From the NCBI GenBank assembly GCA_023426125.1, contig JAFABI010000012.1, positions 62,001-126,000 on the forward strand: a DNA stretch of 64,000 nucleotides. The letters are read 5' to 3'. The DNA comes from Bacillota bacterium (lineage in GTDB: Bacteria > Bacillota > Clostridia > Acetivibrionales > DTU013). The notes below the pieces were generated by a model. It ran no database searches, was not told where the DNA came from, and worked only from the letters and a program-made list of their open reading frames with translations. The number at the start of each line of letters is the position of its first letter. The stretch's first letter is position 1. The position numbers and the translations under genes were made by a program. This document shows, piece by piece, positions 8,869-17,516 of the stretch.

Positions 8869-9080
8869 TAAAAAGACAGGCGACCCCTGGCCGCCTCTGT
8901 ATTACCCAATATCACAACCCCTGCATTACACCGTTCATGAATCTTTACATCGCATGGTATTACAAGACTTCATCACTATAATACCACATTTTGCATCCCA
9001 TGATGCCACGAATCTTATCCCACGCTATACTTACATTATAACACAAAGCTCTGGTATTTTTACAAGCGGGTGGATAGAAT

Positions 9081-9207
9081 GGCACTGTAAAAAAATTATG
9101 GCATATAAATCTGTAGGGGCGGCTATTGGCCGTCCGGGATCTTTTTACCATGGATGATTCTTATGCGGACGCGCGATGCGCGCCCCTACAGATATTTTAC
9201 AGCACCC
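9081..9207. repeat. Family A inverted-repeat element, copy 2 (most complete)
   Basis: Outer ends GGCACTGTAAAA and TTTTACAGCACC are inverted. Inside them are TGTAGGGGCGGCTATTGGCC on the left and GCGCGCCCCTACA on the right. It lies 22 bases beyond the stop codon of the fused E1 gene. This copy shows the whole element is about 125 bp with two nested inverted repeats. Confidence 0.8.
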
Positions 9208-9228
9208 GACAAAATTGCCTGTCCCGGC

Positions 9229-11700
9229 TTATACTCCCAGCTTGTTTATCCTTAACTGCTCATTCGCAGTGAAATTGTTCCTGGCCGCATGCCCCTTGAG
9301 AGGCATGATCTTTTCATGGATGGCGTCGATGATCCATTCGGGCTGCGGGAAGAAAGCGTCCTCCAGCTCATGGGCGGGCGTAATCCAGTTCTTTGCGCCC
9401 ACGACTACCGGCGGCGCATCCAGGTCATCAAAGGCCAGCTCGCAAATGTTGCGTGCCATATCGGCCAGATGTGAGCCGCGTTCGCAGGCGTCGCTTGCAA
9501 GAAGGATCTTGCCCGTCTTCTTCACCGATTCCAGCACCTTTTCATAATTGAAGGGCACGATGCTTCTTGCGTCGATGACTTCAGCCGATACGCCGTATTT
9601 ATCTTCAAGGATTTTAGCGGCATCCAGTGCTCTGTACAAAGTTGCTCCTATCGTCAATATGGTTACGTCCTTGCCTTCCTTCTTTATATCCGGCTCTCCC
9701 AGCGGAATTTCATAATAGCCTTCGGGCACGCCTCCCGTATGGAACATTTCACCGATTTCGTAAATCCTCTGGCTCTCAAAGAAAATGACAGGGTCTGTGC
9801 CCATCAAGGCCGAGTTCATCAAGCCCTTTGCATCATAGGGAGTGACAGGGAAGACAACTTTCAGCCCGGGTATGTGCGCCACGATGGAAGACCAGTCCTG
9901 CGAATGCTGTGCGCCATATTTGGAGCCCACGGAGATCCTTACCACCACCGGCATCTTCAATACGCCGGCGCTCATGGACTGCCACTTGGACAGTTGGTTG
10001 AACACTTCGTCGCCGGCCCTTCCAAGGAAATCGCAGTACATAAGCTCGACAATGGCTCTGCCGCCGCAAAGTCCGTATCCGACAGCGGTACCGACGATAG
10101 CGCCTTCGGAAATGGGTGAATTGAAAAGCCTGTGGTACGGCATTGCTTCGGTAAGTCCCCTGTACACTGCAAAAGCTCCGCCCCAATCCCTGTTCTCTTC
10201 ACCATATGCAATCAATGTCGGATCAGTATAGAATTTGTCGAAAACCGCTTCGAAAATACCGTCTCTCAACTGGTAAACCCTGTTTTTGGAAACCGGCTTG
10301 CCATCCTCGTAGGCGCTTCTTACTTTCTTCTTGATCTGCTGCAATCTTGGATTTTCTTCTTTGGGAATAAGCGCATCACACGGCCTGTCTTCCATCTTTT
10401 CCACCTTCTGGTTGGAAAACATGAGATCGGCGATGGCATTGGGGTTCTTGACAATGTCCATTCTGGGAGACACCTTGTCGTCGATAGCCAGTTTGCAGGC
10501 TTTTTTAATAAGCTCCCTGGTATTTTCCAGGATCGCGTCGAATTCTTCCGCTTTTGCAACACCCGCCAGTATAAGCTTATTCCTGTATTCAACAAGGGAA
10601 TCGTTTTCCATCCATGCTTCGATTTCTTCCTTGGACCTGTAGCTGGAAGCGTCCGACGGCGAGTGTCCGGTGAATCTGTACGTCAAGGTGTCAAGCAATA
10701 CCGGCCCGTTCTTTTCTTCAAGAATCTTCATCTTTCTCTTCATGACGTCGATGACTGCCAGAGGATTATATCCGTCCACCCGCTCGGCATGCATCTGCTC
10801 CGGATTGATACCGGCGCCTACCCGTGCGAGCACGTTGTAGCCCATCGTCTCGCCTACGGTCTGGCCGCCCATTCCGTACTGGTTGTTGAAGAAATTAAGG
10901 ATGTACGGCAGGCCGCCCTTGTATTCACCCTCCCAGAGGGTCTTGAACTGGTCCATTGCAGCAAAGCACAGGCCTTCCCAGACCGGTCCGCAGCCCATGG
11001 AGGCGTCGCCGATGTTACCGATGACGATACCTTTTTTCTTATTCACTTTTTTATAAAGGGCGGCGCCCACGGAAATGTCGCCCGAGCCGCCAACGATGGC
11101 GTTGTTGGGATAGATTCCGAAAGGAGTGAAGAAAGCGTGCATTGAGCCGCCGAGGCCCTTATGGAAGCCTGTTTCCCTTGCAAATATCTCCGCCAGGGTA
11201 CCGTAGATAAGGAAATCAATTGCCAGCTCCTTCACATTGTTCTTTTTCTTCTGCTTTCCTTCCACCACCCTTAAAATTGCGCCGTCAAAGAACTTCTCCA
11301 TAATTTCAAGGAGTTCCTTGTCGGCAAGCTTCTGGATTGCCGAAAGGCCTTTGGCAAGGATTTCGCCGTGACTTCTGTGGGAGCCGAAAATAAAGTCGTC
11401 CCTGTCCAGCAAATAGGCCTGCCCAACCACGGACGCCTCCTGTCCGGTGGAAAGATGCGCCGGTCCCGGATGGTTGTACTGGATTCCGTTATACTCGTTT
11501 GTCGTCTTTATGGCATTGAGCATTGTTTCAAATTCACGGATGATGCTCATATCCCTGTATATCCTGAGGAAATCCGCTTTGGAGAAATTGGCCTTTTCCT
11601 CTTCGATGGTCTTCTTGTACTGGTTTATGGGGATATCCTTGAATTTCACCTTACCGCTTTTTCTGGCCGCTTTCGGGTCAATGAAGATTGATTTTGGCAT
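9229..11700 (-). CDS. 2-oxoacid dehydrogenase E1, fused alpha and beta subunits
   Basis: An 823-residue thiamine-diphosphate enzyme that decarboxylates a 2-oxoacid (pyruvate, a branched-chain 2-oxoacid or acetoin-like substrate) and acylates lipoyl-E2. Residues about 40-440 are E1-alpha (GPAHLSTGQEA, FGSHRSHGEILAKG, HKGLGGSMH, GHSPSDASSYR). Residues about 475-810 are E1-beta (YGEENRDWGGAF, FNSPISEGAIVGTAVGYGL, VRISVGSKYGAQHSQDW). In most relatives these are separate chains. The cofactor motif is odd: GDA replaces GDG, and about 39 residues separate it from NNQYGM rather than 24-27. The ATG has a clear GGAGG. E3 and E2 genes lie directly upstream. Confidence 0.88.
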   Translation of the reverse strand: MPKSIFIDPKAARKSGKVKFKDIPINQYKKTIEEEKANFSKADFLRIYRDMSIIREFETMLNAIKTTNEYNGIQYNHPGPAHLSTGQEASVVGQAYLLDRDDFIFGSHRSHGEILAKGLSAIQKLADKELLEIMEKFFDGAILRVVEGKQKKKNNVKELAIDFLIYGTLAEIFARETGFHKGLGGSMHAFFTPFGIYPNNAIVGGSGDISVGAALYKKVNKKKGIVIGNIGDASMGCGPVWEGLCFAAMDQFKTLWEGEYKGGLPYILNFFNNQYGMGGQTVGETMGYNVLARVGAGINPEQMHAERVDGYNPLAVIDVMKRKMKILEEKNGPVLLDTLTYRFTGHSPSDASSYRSKEEIEAWMENDSLVEYRNKLILAGVAKAEEFDAILENTRELIKKACKLAIDDKVSPRMDIVKNPNAIADLMFSNQKVEKMEDRPCDALIPKEENPRLQQIKKKVRSAYEDGKPVSKNRVYQLRDGIFEAVFDKFYTDPTLIAYGEENRDWGGAFAVYRGLTEAMPYHRLFNSPISEGAIVGTAVGYGLCGGRAIVELMYCDFLGRAGDEVFNQLSKWQSMSAGVLKMPVVVRISVGSKYGAQHSQDWSSIVAHIPGLKVVFPVTPYDAKGLMNSALMGTDPVIFFESQRIYEIGEMFHTGGVPEGYYEIPLGEPDIKKEGKDVTILTIGATLYRALDAAKILEDKYGVSAEVIDARSIVPFNYEKVLESVKKTGKILLASDACERGSHLADMARNICELAFDDLDAPPVVVGAKNWITPAHELEDAFFPQPEWIIDAIHEKIMPLKGHAARNNFTANEQLRINKLGV

Positions 11701-11742
11701 TTTAATACCTCCGCTTTTCTTTTTTTATTTTGTCGCTCTCTC

Positions 11743-13110
11743 TTATTCGAATTCGAATATGGCTTCGCGTATTACTTCACATACCGTAGGATGGGGGAAA
11801 ACCAATTCCTTGATGTCATTCACCCTCATCTGGGTTTCGATCAGGATGCCTGCGCCATAAATAAGCTCCGATGCGTAATTGCCGATCATATGCACGCCGA
11901 TGAGGCGCCGGGTGCCTTTTTCGACAAGCACCTTGCAAATGCCGTCCCCGCCTTCGTTCTCGGCTACATACCTTCCGCTGTACATCATTGACAGCTTGAC
12001 CGCTTCGAATTCCATCCCCTTCTGCTTTGCCGTTTCCTCGGTCTCGCCGACACATCCGACTTCAGGGTTTGTATAGATTACAGAGGGGATGGCCTCGTAC
12101 CGCATGATATCTTTTTTGCCAAGAATATTATTGATGCACACTTCGGCTTCACGGTAAGCCGTATGGGCCAGCATGGACGTTCCGTTCACATCTCCGGCCG
12201 CATATACCTCCGGAATATTTGTTTTGCCTCTGGCATCCACCTTGATGGCGCCTCTTTCCAGTTCCACCCCGATGGTTTCCAGGCCGATTCCGCCAACTAC
12301 CGGCCGGCGTCCTATGCTCATCAGCACCTTCTCCGCCTCGGCAGTATAGGTCTGGCCATCGGACTCATAAATAACCGAGCCCTCTTTGACCTCCACCACC
12401 TTGCAGTTCAGCTTGAATTCCACACCTTTTTTCTTGTAATTCTTAAGCAGTATCTCGGATATCTGCCTGTCGGTGTAGCCGGCGATATGGTCCAGCATTT
12501 CAATGACCGTAACCTTGCTGCCGGCGGAATTGAAATACGACGCCATTTCAAGGCCGATTACGCCGCCGCCCACGATCACCAGCGATGCAGGGACACTCTT
12601 GATGTCAAGTATTTCTCTGTTTGTCAGGACATAGCCTTTTTCAATGCCTTCCTTTACCCCGGTGATGGGTGGTATGACCGGCATGGACCCTGTGGCAATC
12701 AATAATCTCTTACCGGTATATTTTTCATTTGCGGCTTTAACCTCATAGCCTTCCGCATTCCTGCCGGTGATTTCGCCCAGACCTTCCACTACCGTTACAT
12801 TGCTGCTTTTCAATTTGGCTTTGATCCCTGAAACAAGTGTTTTAACTACTTTGTTCTTCCTGGCTATGACCGTTTCGTGGTTAAAAGTGACATTGCCAGC
12901 GGTAACTCCGTATTTCTCGCCGTGCTTGACGGAGTCATAAATCTTGGCGGAATAAAGAAGGGCTTTGGAAGGTATGCAGCCTTCGTTAAGGCAAACGCCT
13001 CCCACAAATCTCTTCTCGATAAGCAAGGTGCTCAATCCCGCATGCCCGGCTCTCTCCGCCGCCAGATACCCGGCAGGCCCTCCGCCCAATATGATCAGAT
13101 CATAAATCAT
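11743..13110 (-). CDS. lpdA: Dihydrolipoamide dehydrogenase (E3)
   Basis: A 455-residue flavoprotein disulfide oxidoreductase that reoxidises dihydrolipoyl-E2 with NAD. The FAD motif GGGPAG is at 9-14, the redox pair Cys40 and Cys45 in GGVCLNEGCIPSK, a second dinucleotide motif GGGVIGLE in the middle, and the dimer-interface HPT..E catalytic motif near 440-445. The length is typical. It lies 25 bases after the E2 gene and 42 before E1, forming one operon. The ribosome site is GGAGGCGATAAA before the ATG. Confidence 0.95.
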   Translation of the reverse strand: MIYDLIILGGGPAGYLAAERAGHAGLSTLLIEKRFVGGVCLNEGCIPSKALLYSAKIYDSVKHGEKYGVTAGNVTFNHETVIARKNKVVKTLVSGIKAKLKSSNVTVVEGLGEITGRNAEGYEVKAANEKYTGKRLLIATGSMPVIPPITGVKEGIEKGYVLTNREILDIKSVPASLVIVGGGVIGLEMASYFNSAGSKVTVIEMLDHIAGYTDRQISEILLKNYKKKGVEFKLNCKVVEVKEGSVIYESDGQTYTAEAEKVLMSIGRRPVVGGIGLETIGVELERGAIKVDARGKTNIPEVYAAGDVNGTSMLAHTAYREAEVCINNILGKKDIMRYEAIPSVIYTNPEVGCVGETEETAKQKGMEFEAVKLSMMYSGRYVAENEGGDGICKVLVEKGTRRLIGVHMIGNYASELIYGAGILIETQMRVNDIKELVFPHPTVCEVIREAIFEFE

Positions 13111-13135
13111 TTTATCGCCTCCAGTATTTTGGCCT

Positions 13136-14572
13136 CTATTTTGCCAGCAGTACGCTGAAATTCTCCAGGTTGGTCTTCAGTTCCTTGAGGAACCTTGCAG
13201 CCGGCGCACCGTCCAGGGCCCTATGATCAAAGGTAAGGGACAGTCCCATGGCCGGATAGTTGACATACTGGCCGTTGACCTCCTTCACCCTTTGAATGAT
13301 GTTGTTAACCCCCAGGATTCCCGTCTGCGGAGGATTGATCACCGGTGTGAAGGATTCAATATCCAGTGTGCCCAGGTTTGAAATTGTAAATGTCCCGCCC
13401 TTTATGGCATCAGGGCTGATGGTTCCCTTTTGGCAGCTTTCGGCCAGCTTCTTGGCTTCCTTTGCTATCTCATTGAGGGATCTTTGGTTCGCGTTGAAAA
13501 GGGTGGGAACCATAAGCCCTCTTTCGGTATCAACGGCAATTCCCAGATGTACATTATTAAATAGCAGCATTTTATCGTCAAGATAATGAGCATTCAGGCT
13601 CTTGTGGTTGAGCAGGGTTCTGGAAACCGCATAGAGTATGATGTCGTTTATGGTAATATTTTCGATGCCCAGGCTATTTCCTGCGCTTTTCAGCTTTTTG
13701 CGGAAAGCGAGTATGTCTGTTGCGTCAAAGGATGAATTAAGCGTAAGCTGTGCTGTTGAAGACAAAGAGTGATGCATTGCTTTTGCAATAATTTTGCGGA
13801 TATTGGGTAGCTTGATTTCCTCGAAGTCCGGAAGTATTGCGGCAGGGGGAGTCATTGGAGCGGGCTGGGCCGAGCCTGCGGAGGCTTCTGCAGTCAAAGG
13901 CGCATGCTTCAAATCATCGACGGTAATTCTGCCGCCGATTCCGGAGCCTTCCACTGTACCTGAATCCGGCTGCAGGTCTTTCGCTGCCGGCGTCACAAGA
14001 CGTCCGCTGTCCCTCAGTGCCGCAACGTCCCTTTCAATGATTCTTCCGTTAGGCCCCGAAGGCTCTGCAAAACGCAGATCGACTCCGGTCTTTTCGGCCA
14101 GATTTCTTGCGCGGGGAGAAATTTTTATTTTTCCATCCAGGGTCTGAACGGGAGTTTCATCCAAAGCTTTCAATGCAGCATTAGACAGATTATCCAATGC
14201 GGAGGTTACTACCGATGCTTTTGCCGGCGTTGTAACATCCGCTGCTGCAGGCGCTGTTGCTGGTGCCGCAGCTGGTGCTGCAACCGGCGCAGCCTCTTGT
14301 TTTGCATTAGGGTTGAATACCGAAGCGTCCTCGCCCTCATCTCCGATGACGCATACATTCAACAGACAGGGTACGTCGTCGCCTTCCTGAAAAAAGATAT
14401 CCAGCAATATTCCGCCTACCTTGGCTTCTTCATCAAAGGTAGCCTTATCCGTCTCATAAGTGAAAAGAATGTCCCCGGGCTGCACTCTGTCGCCTTTTTT
14501 CTTTGCCCATTTGGCAATGATGCAGCTTTCAACGGATTGGCCCTGACGTGGCATGATTACAGGTGTTGCCAT
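13136..14572 (-). CDS. Dihydrolipoamide acyltransferase (E2)
   Basis: A 478-residue E2 core protein. A single lipoyl domain (1-80) carries the lipoyl lysine Lys43 in ETDKATF. An Ala/Pro-rich linker follows (about 94-120). A peripheral-subunit-binding domain lies at about 151-186, and a second, weaker copy (TPAAKDL then GSGIGGRITVDDL, about 194-222) follows. The catalytic domain ends with the acyltransferase motif DHRALDG at 449-455. The product gives its acyl group to CoA. As first gene of the E2-E3-E1 operon it has a strong AGGAGGT site. Two binding domains in tandem are unusual. Confidence 0.9.
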   Translation of the reverse strand: MATPVIMPRQGQSVESCIIAKWAKKKGDRVQPGDILFTYETDKATFDEEAKVGGILLDIFFQEGDDVPCLLNVCVIGDEGEDASVFNPNAKQEAAPVAAPAAAPATAPAAADVTTPAKASVVTSALDNLSNAALKALDETPVQTLDGKIKISPRARNLAEKTGVDLRFAEPSGPNGRIIERDVAALRDSGRLVTPAAKDLQPDSGTVEGSGIGGRITVDDLKHAPLTAEASAGSAQPAPMTPPAAILPDFEEIKLPNIRKIIAKAMHHSLSSTAQLTLNSSFDATDILAFRKKLKSAGNSLGIENITINDIILYAVSRTLLNHKSLNAHYLDDKMLLFNNVHLGIAVDTERGLMVPTLFNANQRSLNEIAKEAKKLAESCQKGTISPDAIKGGTFTISNLGTLDIESFTPVINPPQTGILGVNNIIQRVKEVNGQYVNYPAMGLSLTFDHRALDGAPAARFLKELKTNLENFSVLLAK

Positions 14573-14701
14573 ACTAGACCTCCTGATAATAATTAGTATT
14601 TATTACAAAAATCCATGTTAGTTTGTCACTAGGAAGTGTTACAAATTAACATTACCAGGATATATTTTAACATAATGCAGGAAAAGATGTCAATGAAATA
14701 G

Positions 14702-14728
14702 AAAAAAATGCTCAAGGAGCATTTTTTT
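14702..14728. terminator. Bidirectional terminator-like hairpin
   Basis: AAAAAATGCTC and GAGCATTTTTTT form a tight stem with a short loop and T-runs on both strands. It lies between the start of the E2 gene (minus) and the small plus-strand gene at 14802, insulating the divergent units. A TATAAT at 14752-14757 may be the -10 of the plus-strand gene. Confidence 0.65.
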
Positions 14729-14801
14729 CAGACAATGCGATGGAATTATGGTATAATGAGAAAGAACACACCCACATGAGGTATTCCTTAAGGATCGGGC
14801 C

Positions 14802-15233
14802 GTGAAGCATACGTTACGGGTCTGGGAATGTCCCTTTGAGCAAGGAAAATTTGTAGAAAGCATAATACAGGTTGTGAAAAATAAATTTGGAATCGTCCTG
14901 TTAATTTTAATACTGCTCCTTCAAATAATACCTGTATGGGCCGATGGCGCTCACGGGCTCAATGACACTGTCCAAAATCCTCATGCATCGATCTACTTAA
15001 AAATCCCTCATCAAAGTCAAGCCTTGATCAACAACGAGAACCGGGCTTCTTTTTTTAATCTTAAATCCTCAAGGCTCTCAGAGTCCTTTCATCAGCAAAC
15101 CTGTTATTTCGGCAATTCTCTGTTAAATCCCTATCAAGGCTATATGATTGTGGACATCCGGCATGAAAACAAGAGAACGCTGTCCAGCTATTTTTATGAA
15201 AGCAAGTACCGCATCATTGACACCCTTATCTGA
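14802..15233 (+). CDS. Hypothetical protein with N-terminal membrane segment
   Basis: A 143-residue protein I do not recognise. Residues about 29-46 (FGIVLLILILLLQIIPVWA) form a membrane helix or uncleaved signal, followed by a polar, Ser/Asn-rich extracytoplasmic-looking part. Start is GTG at 14802 with AAGGAT upstream; an internal GTG just before the hydrophobic stretch is an alternative and would give a normal signal peptide. Its stop codon (15231-15233) lies two bases before a family B repeat. Coding status is only moderately supported. Confidence 0.45.
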   Translation: MKHTLRVWECPFEQGKFVESIIQVVKNKFGIVLLILILLLQIIPVWADGAHGLNDTVQNPHASIYLKIPHQSQALINNENRASFFNLKSSRLSESFHQQTCYFGNSLLNPYQGYMIVDIRHENKRTLSSYFYESKYRIIDTLI

Positions 15234-15235
15234 CA

Positions 15236-15370
15236 AGCACCGGTGAAAATATAACTTCCGCCATGAGTTTCTGTAACCGAACGGTCCATTGCGGTCGGGG
15301 TCAGTGGCAAATACGCTGCATTTGCGGCCTGACGCTGCAACCGAAAAACGGAAGAAATATTTTCAGTGCT
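15236..15370. repeat. Family B inverted-repeat element, copy 2
   Basis: The left end AGCACCGGTGAAAATATAAC then TTCCG is inverted at the right (GGAAGAAATATTTTCAGTGCT). The centre contains GTCCATTGCGGTCGG and CAAATACGCTGCATTTG. It starts two bases after the stop codon of the preceding gene, and its right end is 15 bases before the ribosome site of the next small gene. Confidence 0.8.
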
Positions 15371-15397
15371 CCCAACCGGATAAAGGAGGTGAATCGT

Positions 15398-15529
15398 TTG
15401 GACGCACTTACTATAGGTGTCATCATTCTTGGTGTCGTTATTATTGTGGGCGGGATCGTTATTTCACACATTTCCACAAAAGCTACGCTGAAAGATATAG
15501 AAAATCAGAGCAAGGAAAAAAACAAATAG
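15398..15529 (+). CDS. 43-residue single-span membrane protein
   Basis: A small protein from a TTG start with an ideal AAGGAGGTGAA site. It has one hydrophobic helix (LTIGVIILGVVIIVGGIVI, residues 3-21) and a charged Lys/Glu-rich tail. An in-frame upstream extension exists only through the family B repeat and is unlikely to be translated. Its ribosome site follows the repeat closely. The layout resembles many unannotated small clostridial membrane proteins; function unknown. The next gene, a YitT-family protein, starts 124 bases later. Confidence 0.6.
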   Translation: MDALTIGVIILGVVIIVGGIVISHISTKATLKDIENQSKEKNK

Positions 15530-15653
15530 TTTGAGCCGGCGGGGTCTGCAAAGCCATTTTGGTCATAAATCCGGATTGCTTTGCGGACCTCCCGGAATCA
15601 TCCCGGTTTATGGCCGGACGATGACAATTTTCATATGTGAGGTGACATACAAA

Positions 15654-16511
15654 TTGACAAAAAGAAACAAAGCGGCGAGGGCGCTGCAAAAATTTATCTT
15701 TCTTTTCCTGGGTTCGCTCCTGGCAGCATCGGGTCTTGAGTTCTTTCTGATACCCAATAATATCATTGACGGCGGAGTCGTAGGTATTTCAATTATTTCC
15801 AGCCATTTGACAAAGTTACCCCTTGGCATTTTCACCTTTGTCTTAAACCTTCCCTTTTTATTTTTCGGTTATAAGCAAATTGGAAAAACCTTTGTCGTTT
15901 CCTCCCTTTTTGCGATTACCTCCCTCTCCTTCTGGGTCTCGGTATTCCATCCGATCCCCAGCCTGACCAATGACATTCTGCTGGCAACCATCTTCGGCGG
16001 CATCATTTTGGGAGTGGGCGTCGGCCTGATCATCCGGCACGGAGGCTCCCTTGACGGAACGGAAATTGTTGCCATCGTCCTGAACAAGAAGACGGTTTTT
16101 TCCGTAGGCCAGATCGTGATGTTTTTCAATATATTTATCCTGAGCAGTGCAGGGCTTGTTTTCGGATGGGATAAGGCGATGTACTCGCTTATCGCATATT
16201 TTATCGCCTTCAAAGTGATCGATATTACCATTGAGGGCCTGGATGAGGCGAAGGCTGCCATCATCGTATCCGACTGCGGCAACGATATCGCAGCGGCAAT
16301 TACCGCCAGGCTGGGAAGAGGGGTTACCTTTCTGGAGGGAAAAGGCGGGTATTCGGGAAACGGGAAAGAAATTCTTTATTCTGTTGTAACCCGTATTGAA
16401 GTGGCAAAATTAAAATCCATTATCAGCGACTTTGACGAAAGCGCTTTTGTTACGGTAATGGATGTTTCGGACACCATGGGCGGCAAGCATAAAAAGAAAT
16501 CGATCCACTGA
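15654..16511 (+). CDS. YitT-family membrane protein
   Basis: A 285-residue integral membrane protein. It has about five or six hydrophobic helices, the family signature FLIPNNIIDGGVVGISII near the N-terminus and a GGSLDGTEIVA segment. A soluble C-terminal domain (DUF2179-like, about 205-285) contains GRGVTFLEGKGGYSG. Function is unproved. The TTG start at 15654 is preferred because GAGGTGA lies just upstream and the length fits the family; an open frame continues upstream without a ribosome site. It converges on lipA, with a shared hairpin between. Confidence 0.85.
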   Translation: MTKRNKAARALQKFIFLFLGSLLAASGLEFFLIPNNIIDGGVVGISIISSHLTKLPLGIFTFVLNLPFLFFGYKQIGKTFVVSSLFAITSLSFWVSVFHPIPSLTNDILLATIFGGIILGVGVGLIIRHGGSLDGTEIVAIVLNKKTVFSVGQIVMFFNIFILSSAGLVFGWDKAMYSLIAYFIAFKVIDITIEGLDEAKAAIIVSDCGNDIAAAITARLGRGVTFLEGKGGYSGNGKEILYSVVTRIEVAKLKSIISDFDESAFVTVMDVSDTMGGKHKKKSIH

Positions 16512-16551
16512 TGCTGCAGTGAAAAGCGCAGCGCCAACCGGCCTTTGTCGG

Positions 16552-16598
16552 CCTTGCAAAAATAATTTCCAATGCCCGGATGCATTATTTTTGCAAGG
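16552..16598. terminator. Bidirectional terminator overlapping the end of lipA
   Basis: CCTTGCAAAAATAAT at 16552-16566 is the reverse complement of 16584-16598. One arm contains the last codons and stop of lipA. The stem includes A- and T-runs on both sides, so it can end both the YitT and lipA transcripts. Confidence 0.65.
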
Positions 16599-17472
16599 AT
16601 AATCCGGCGTTCTTCCAATTGTGACCTTCCATCGCCTTATCCGCCTGGTAGGAGCTTCTTACCAGCGGTGCGGAAGCCACATACCTGAAGCCTATGGCAA
16701 GGGCTTTCTCCTTATAGTCTTCAAAAACATCCGGATGCACATATTCAACCACCGGGTGGTGATCCTTCGATGGGGCCAGATACTGCCCTACGGTAAGAAA
16801 ATCGCAGCCTGCCTCCCGGAGGTCCCGGAATACCTCAAGCACTTCCTGCTCATTCTCCCCAAGGCCAAGCATGATTCCCGATTTTGTATAGGTATCCTTC
16901 TTCAGTTTTTTCACATTCCGCAAAAGCTCCAGGGATCGATTGTAGACGGCCATCGGCCTCACTTCGGGGTAAAGCCGCGGCACCGTTTCCACATTGTGGT
17001 TCAAGATATCGGGGCCGGCGTCAATTACCGTTGCCAGTGCGTCATAAGAGCCTTCAAAATCCGGGATGAGCACTTCGATAACCACTTCCGGATTCAGCTC
17101 TCTTATTTTTCCGATAACGGCTGCGTAATGTCCTGCTCCTCCATCCGCCAGATCGTCCCTTGTAACCGACGTAACAACTACATGCCGCAGCTTCAGCTCC
17201 TGTACTGCTTGAGCCACATGCAGGGGTTCATTGACATCCACCCTGTCGGGATTTCCTTTATGAACGTCGCAAAAAGTGCAATTCCTGGTGCAAACCTTCC
17301 CCAGGATCATAAAGGTTGCCGTTCTTCTGCCGAAGCATTCCATGATATTGGGACAGCTGGCCTGCTCACATACGGTATGAAGGGACAGCCGTTTGAGGAT
17401 CTCCTCCACCTCTTCCCGTTTTGATCCGCCGCTCACTCTTACTCTCAGCCATTCCGGCTTTCTCTGCTGCAT
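16585..17472 (-). CDS. lipA: Lipoyl synthase
   Basis: A 295-residue radical SAM enzyme that inserts two sulfurs into octanoyl-lysine on lipoyl domains. The auxiliary cluster cysteines are Cys35, Cys40 and Cys46 (CEQASCPNIMEC). The radical-SAM motif CxxxCxxC is Cys61, Cys65 and Cys68, and the C-terminal RSSY serine motif is present. Length and start (GGGAGG before ATG) are typical. With lipB just upstream it forms a de novo lipoate pair, which would modify the E2 encoded 2 kb away. Confidence 0.96.
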   Translation of the reverse strand: MQQRKPEWLRVRVSGGSKREEVEEILKRLSLHTVCEQASCPNIMECFGRRTATFMILGKVCTRNCTFCDVHKGNPDRVDVNEPLHVAQAVQELKLRHVVVTSVTRDDLADGGAGHYAAVIGKIRELNPEVVIEVLIPDFEGSYDALATVIDAGPDILNHNVETVPRLYPEVRPMAVYNRSLELLRNVKKLKKDTYTKSGIMLGLGENEQEVLEVFRDLREAGCDFLTVGQYLAPSKDHHPVVEYVHPDVFEDYKEKALAIGFRYVASAPLVRSSYQADKAMEGHNWKNAGLSLQK

Positions 17473-17516
17473 ATAAACCTCCCGGAACTATTATGATTTG
17501 TGAAACAGAATCAATT

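Noticed and set aside
10132..11145. 337-codon plus-strand frame opposite E1
   Set aside because: Shadow of the E1 alpha region; no ribosome site and no family motif.
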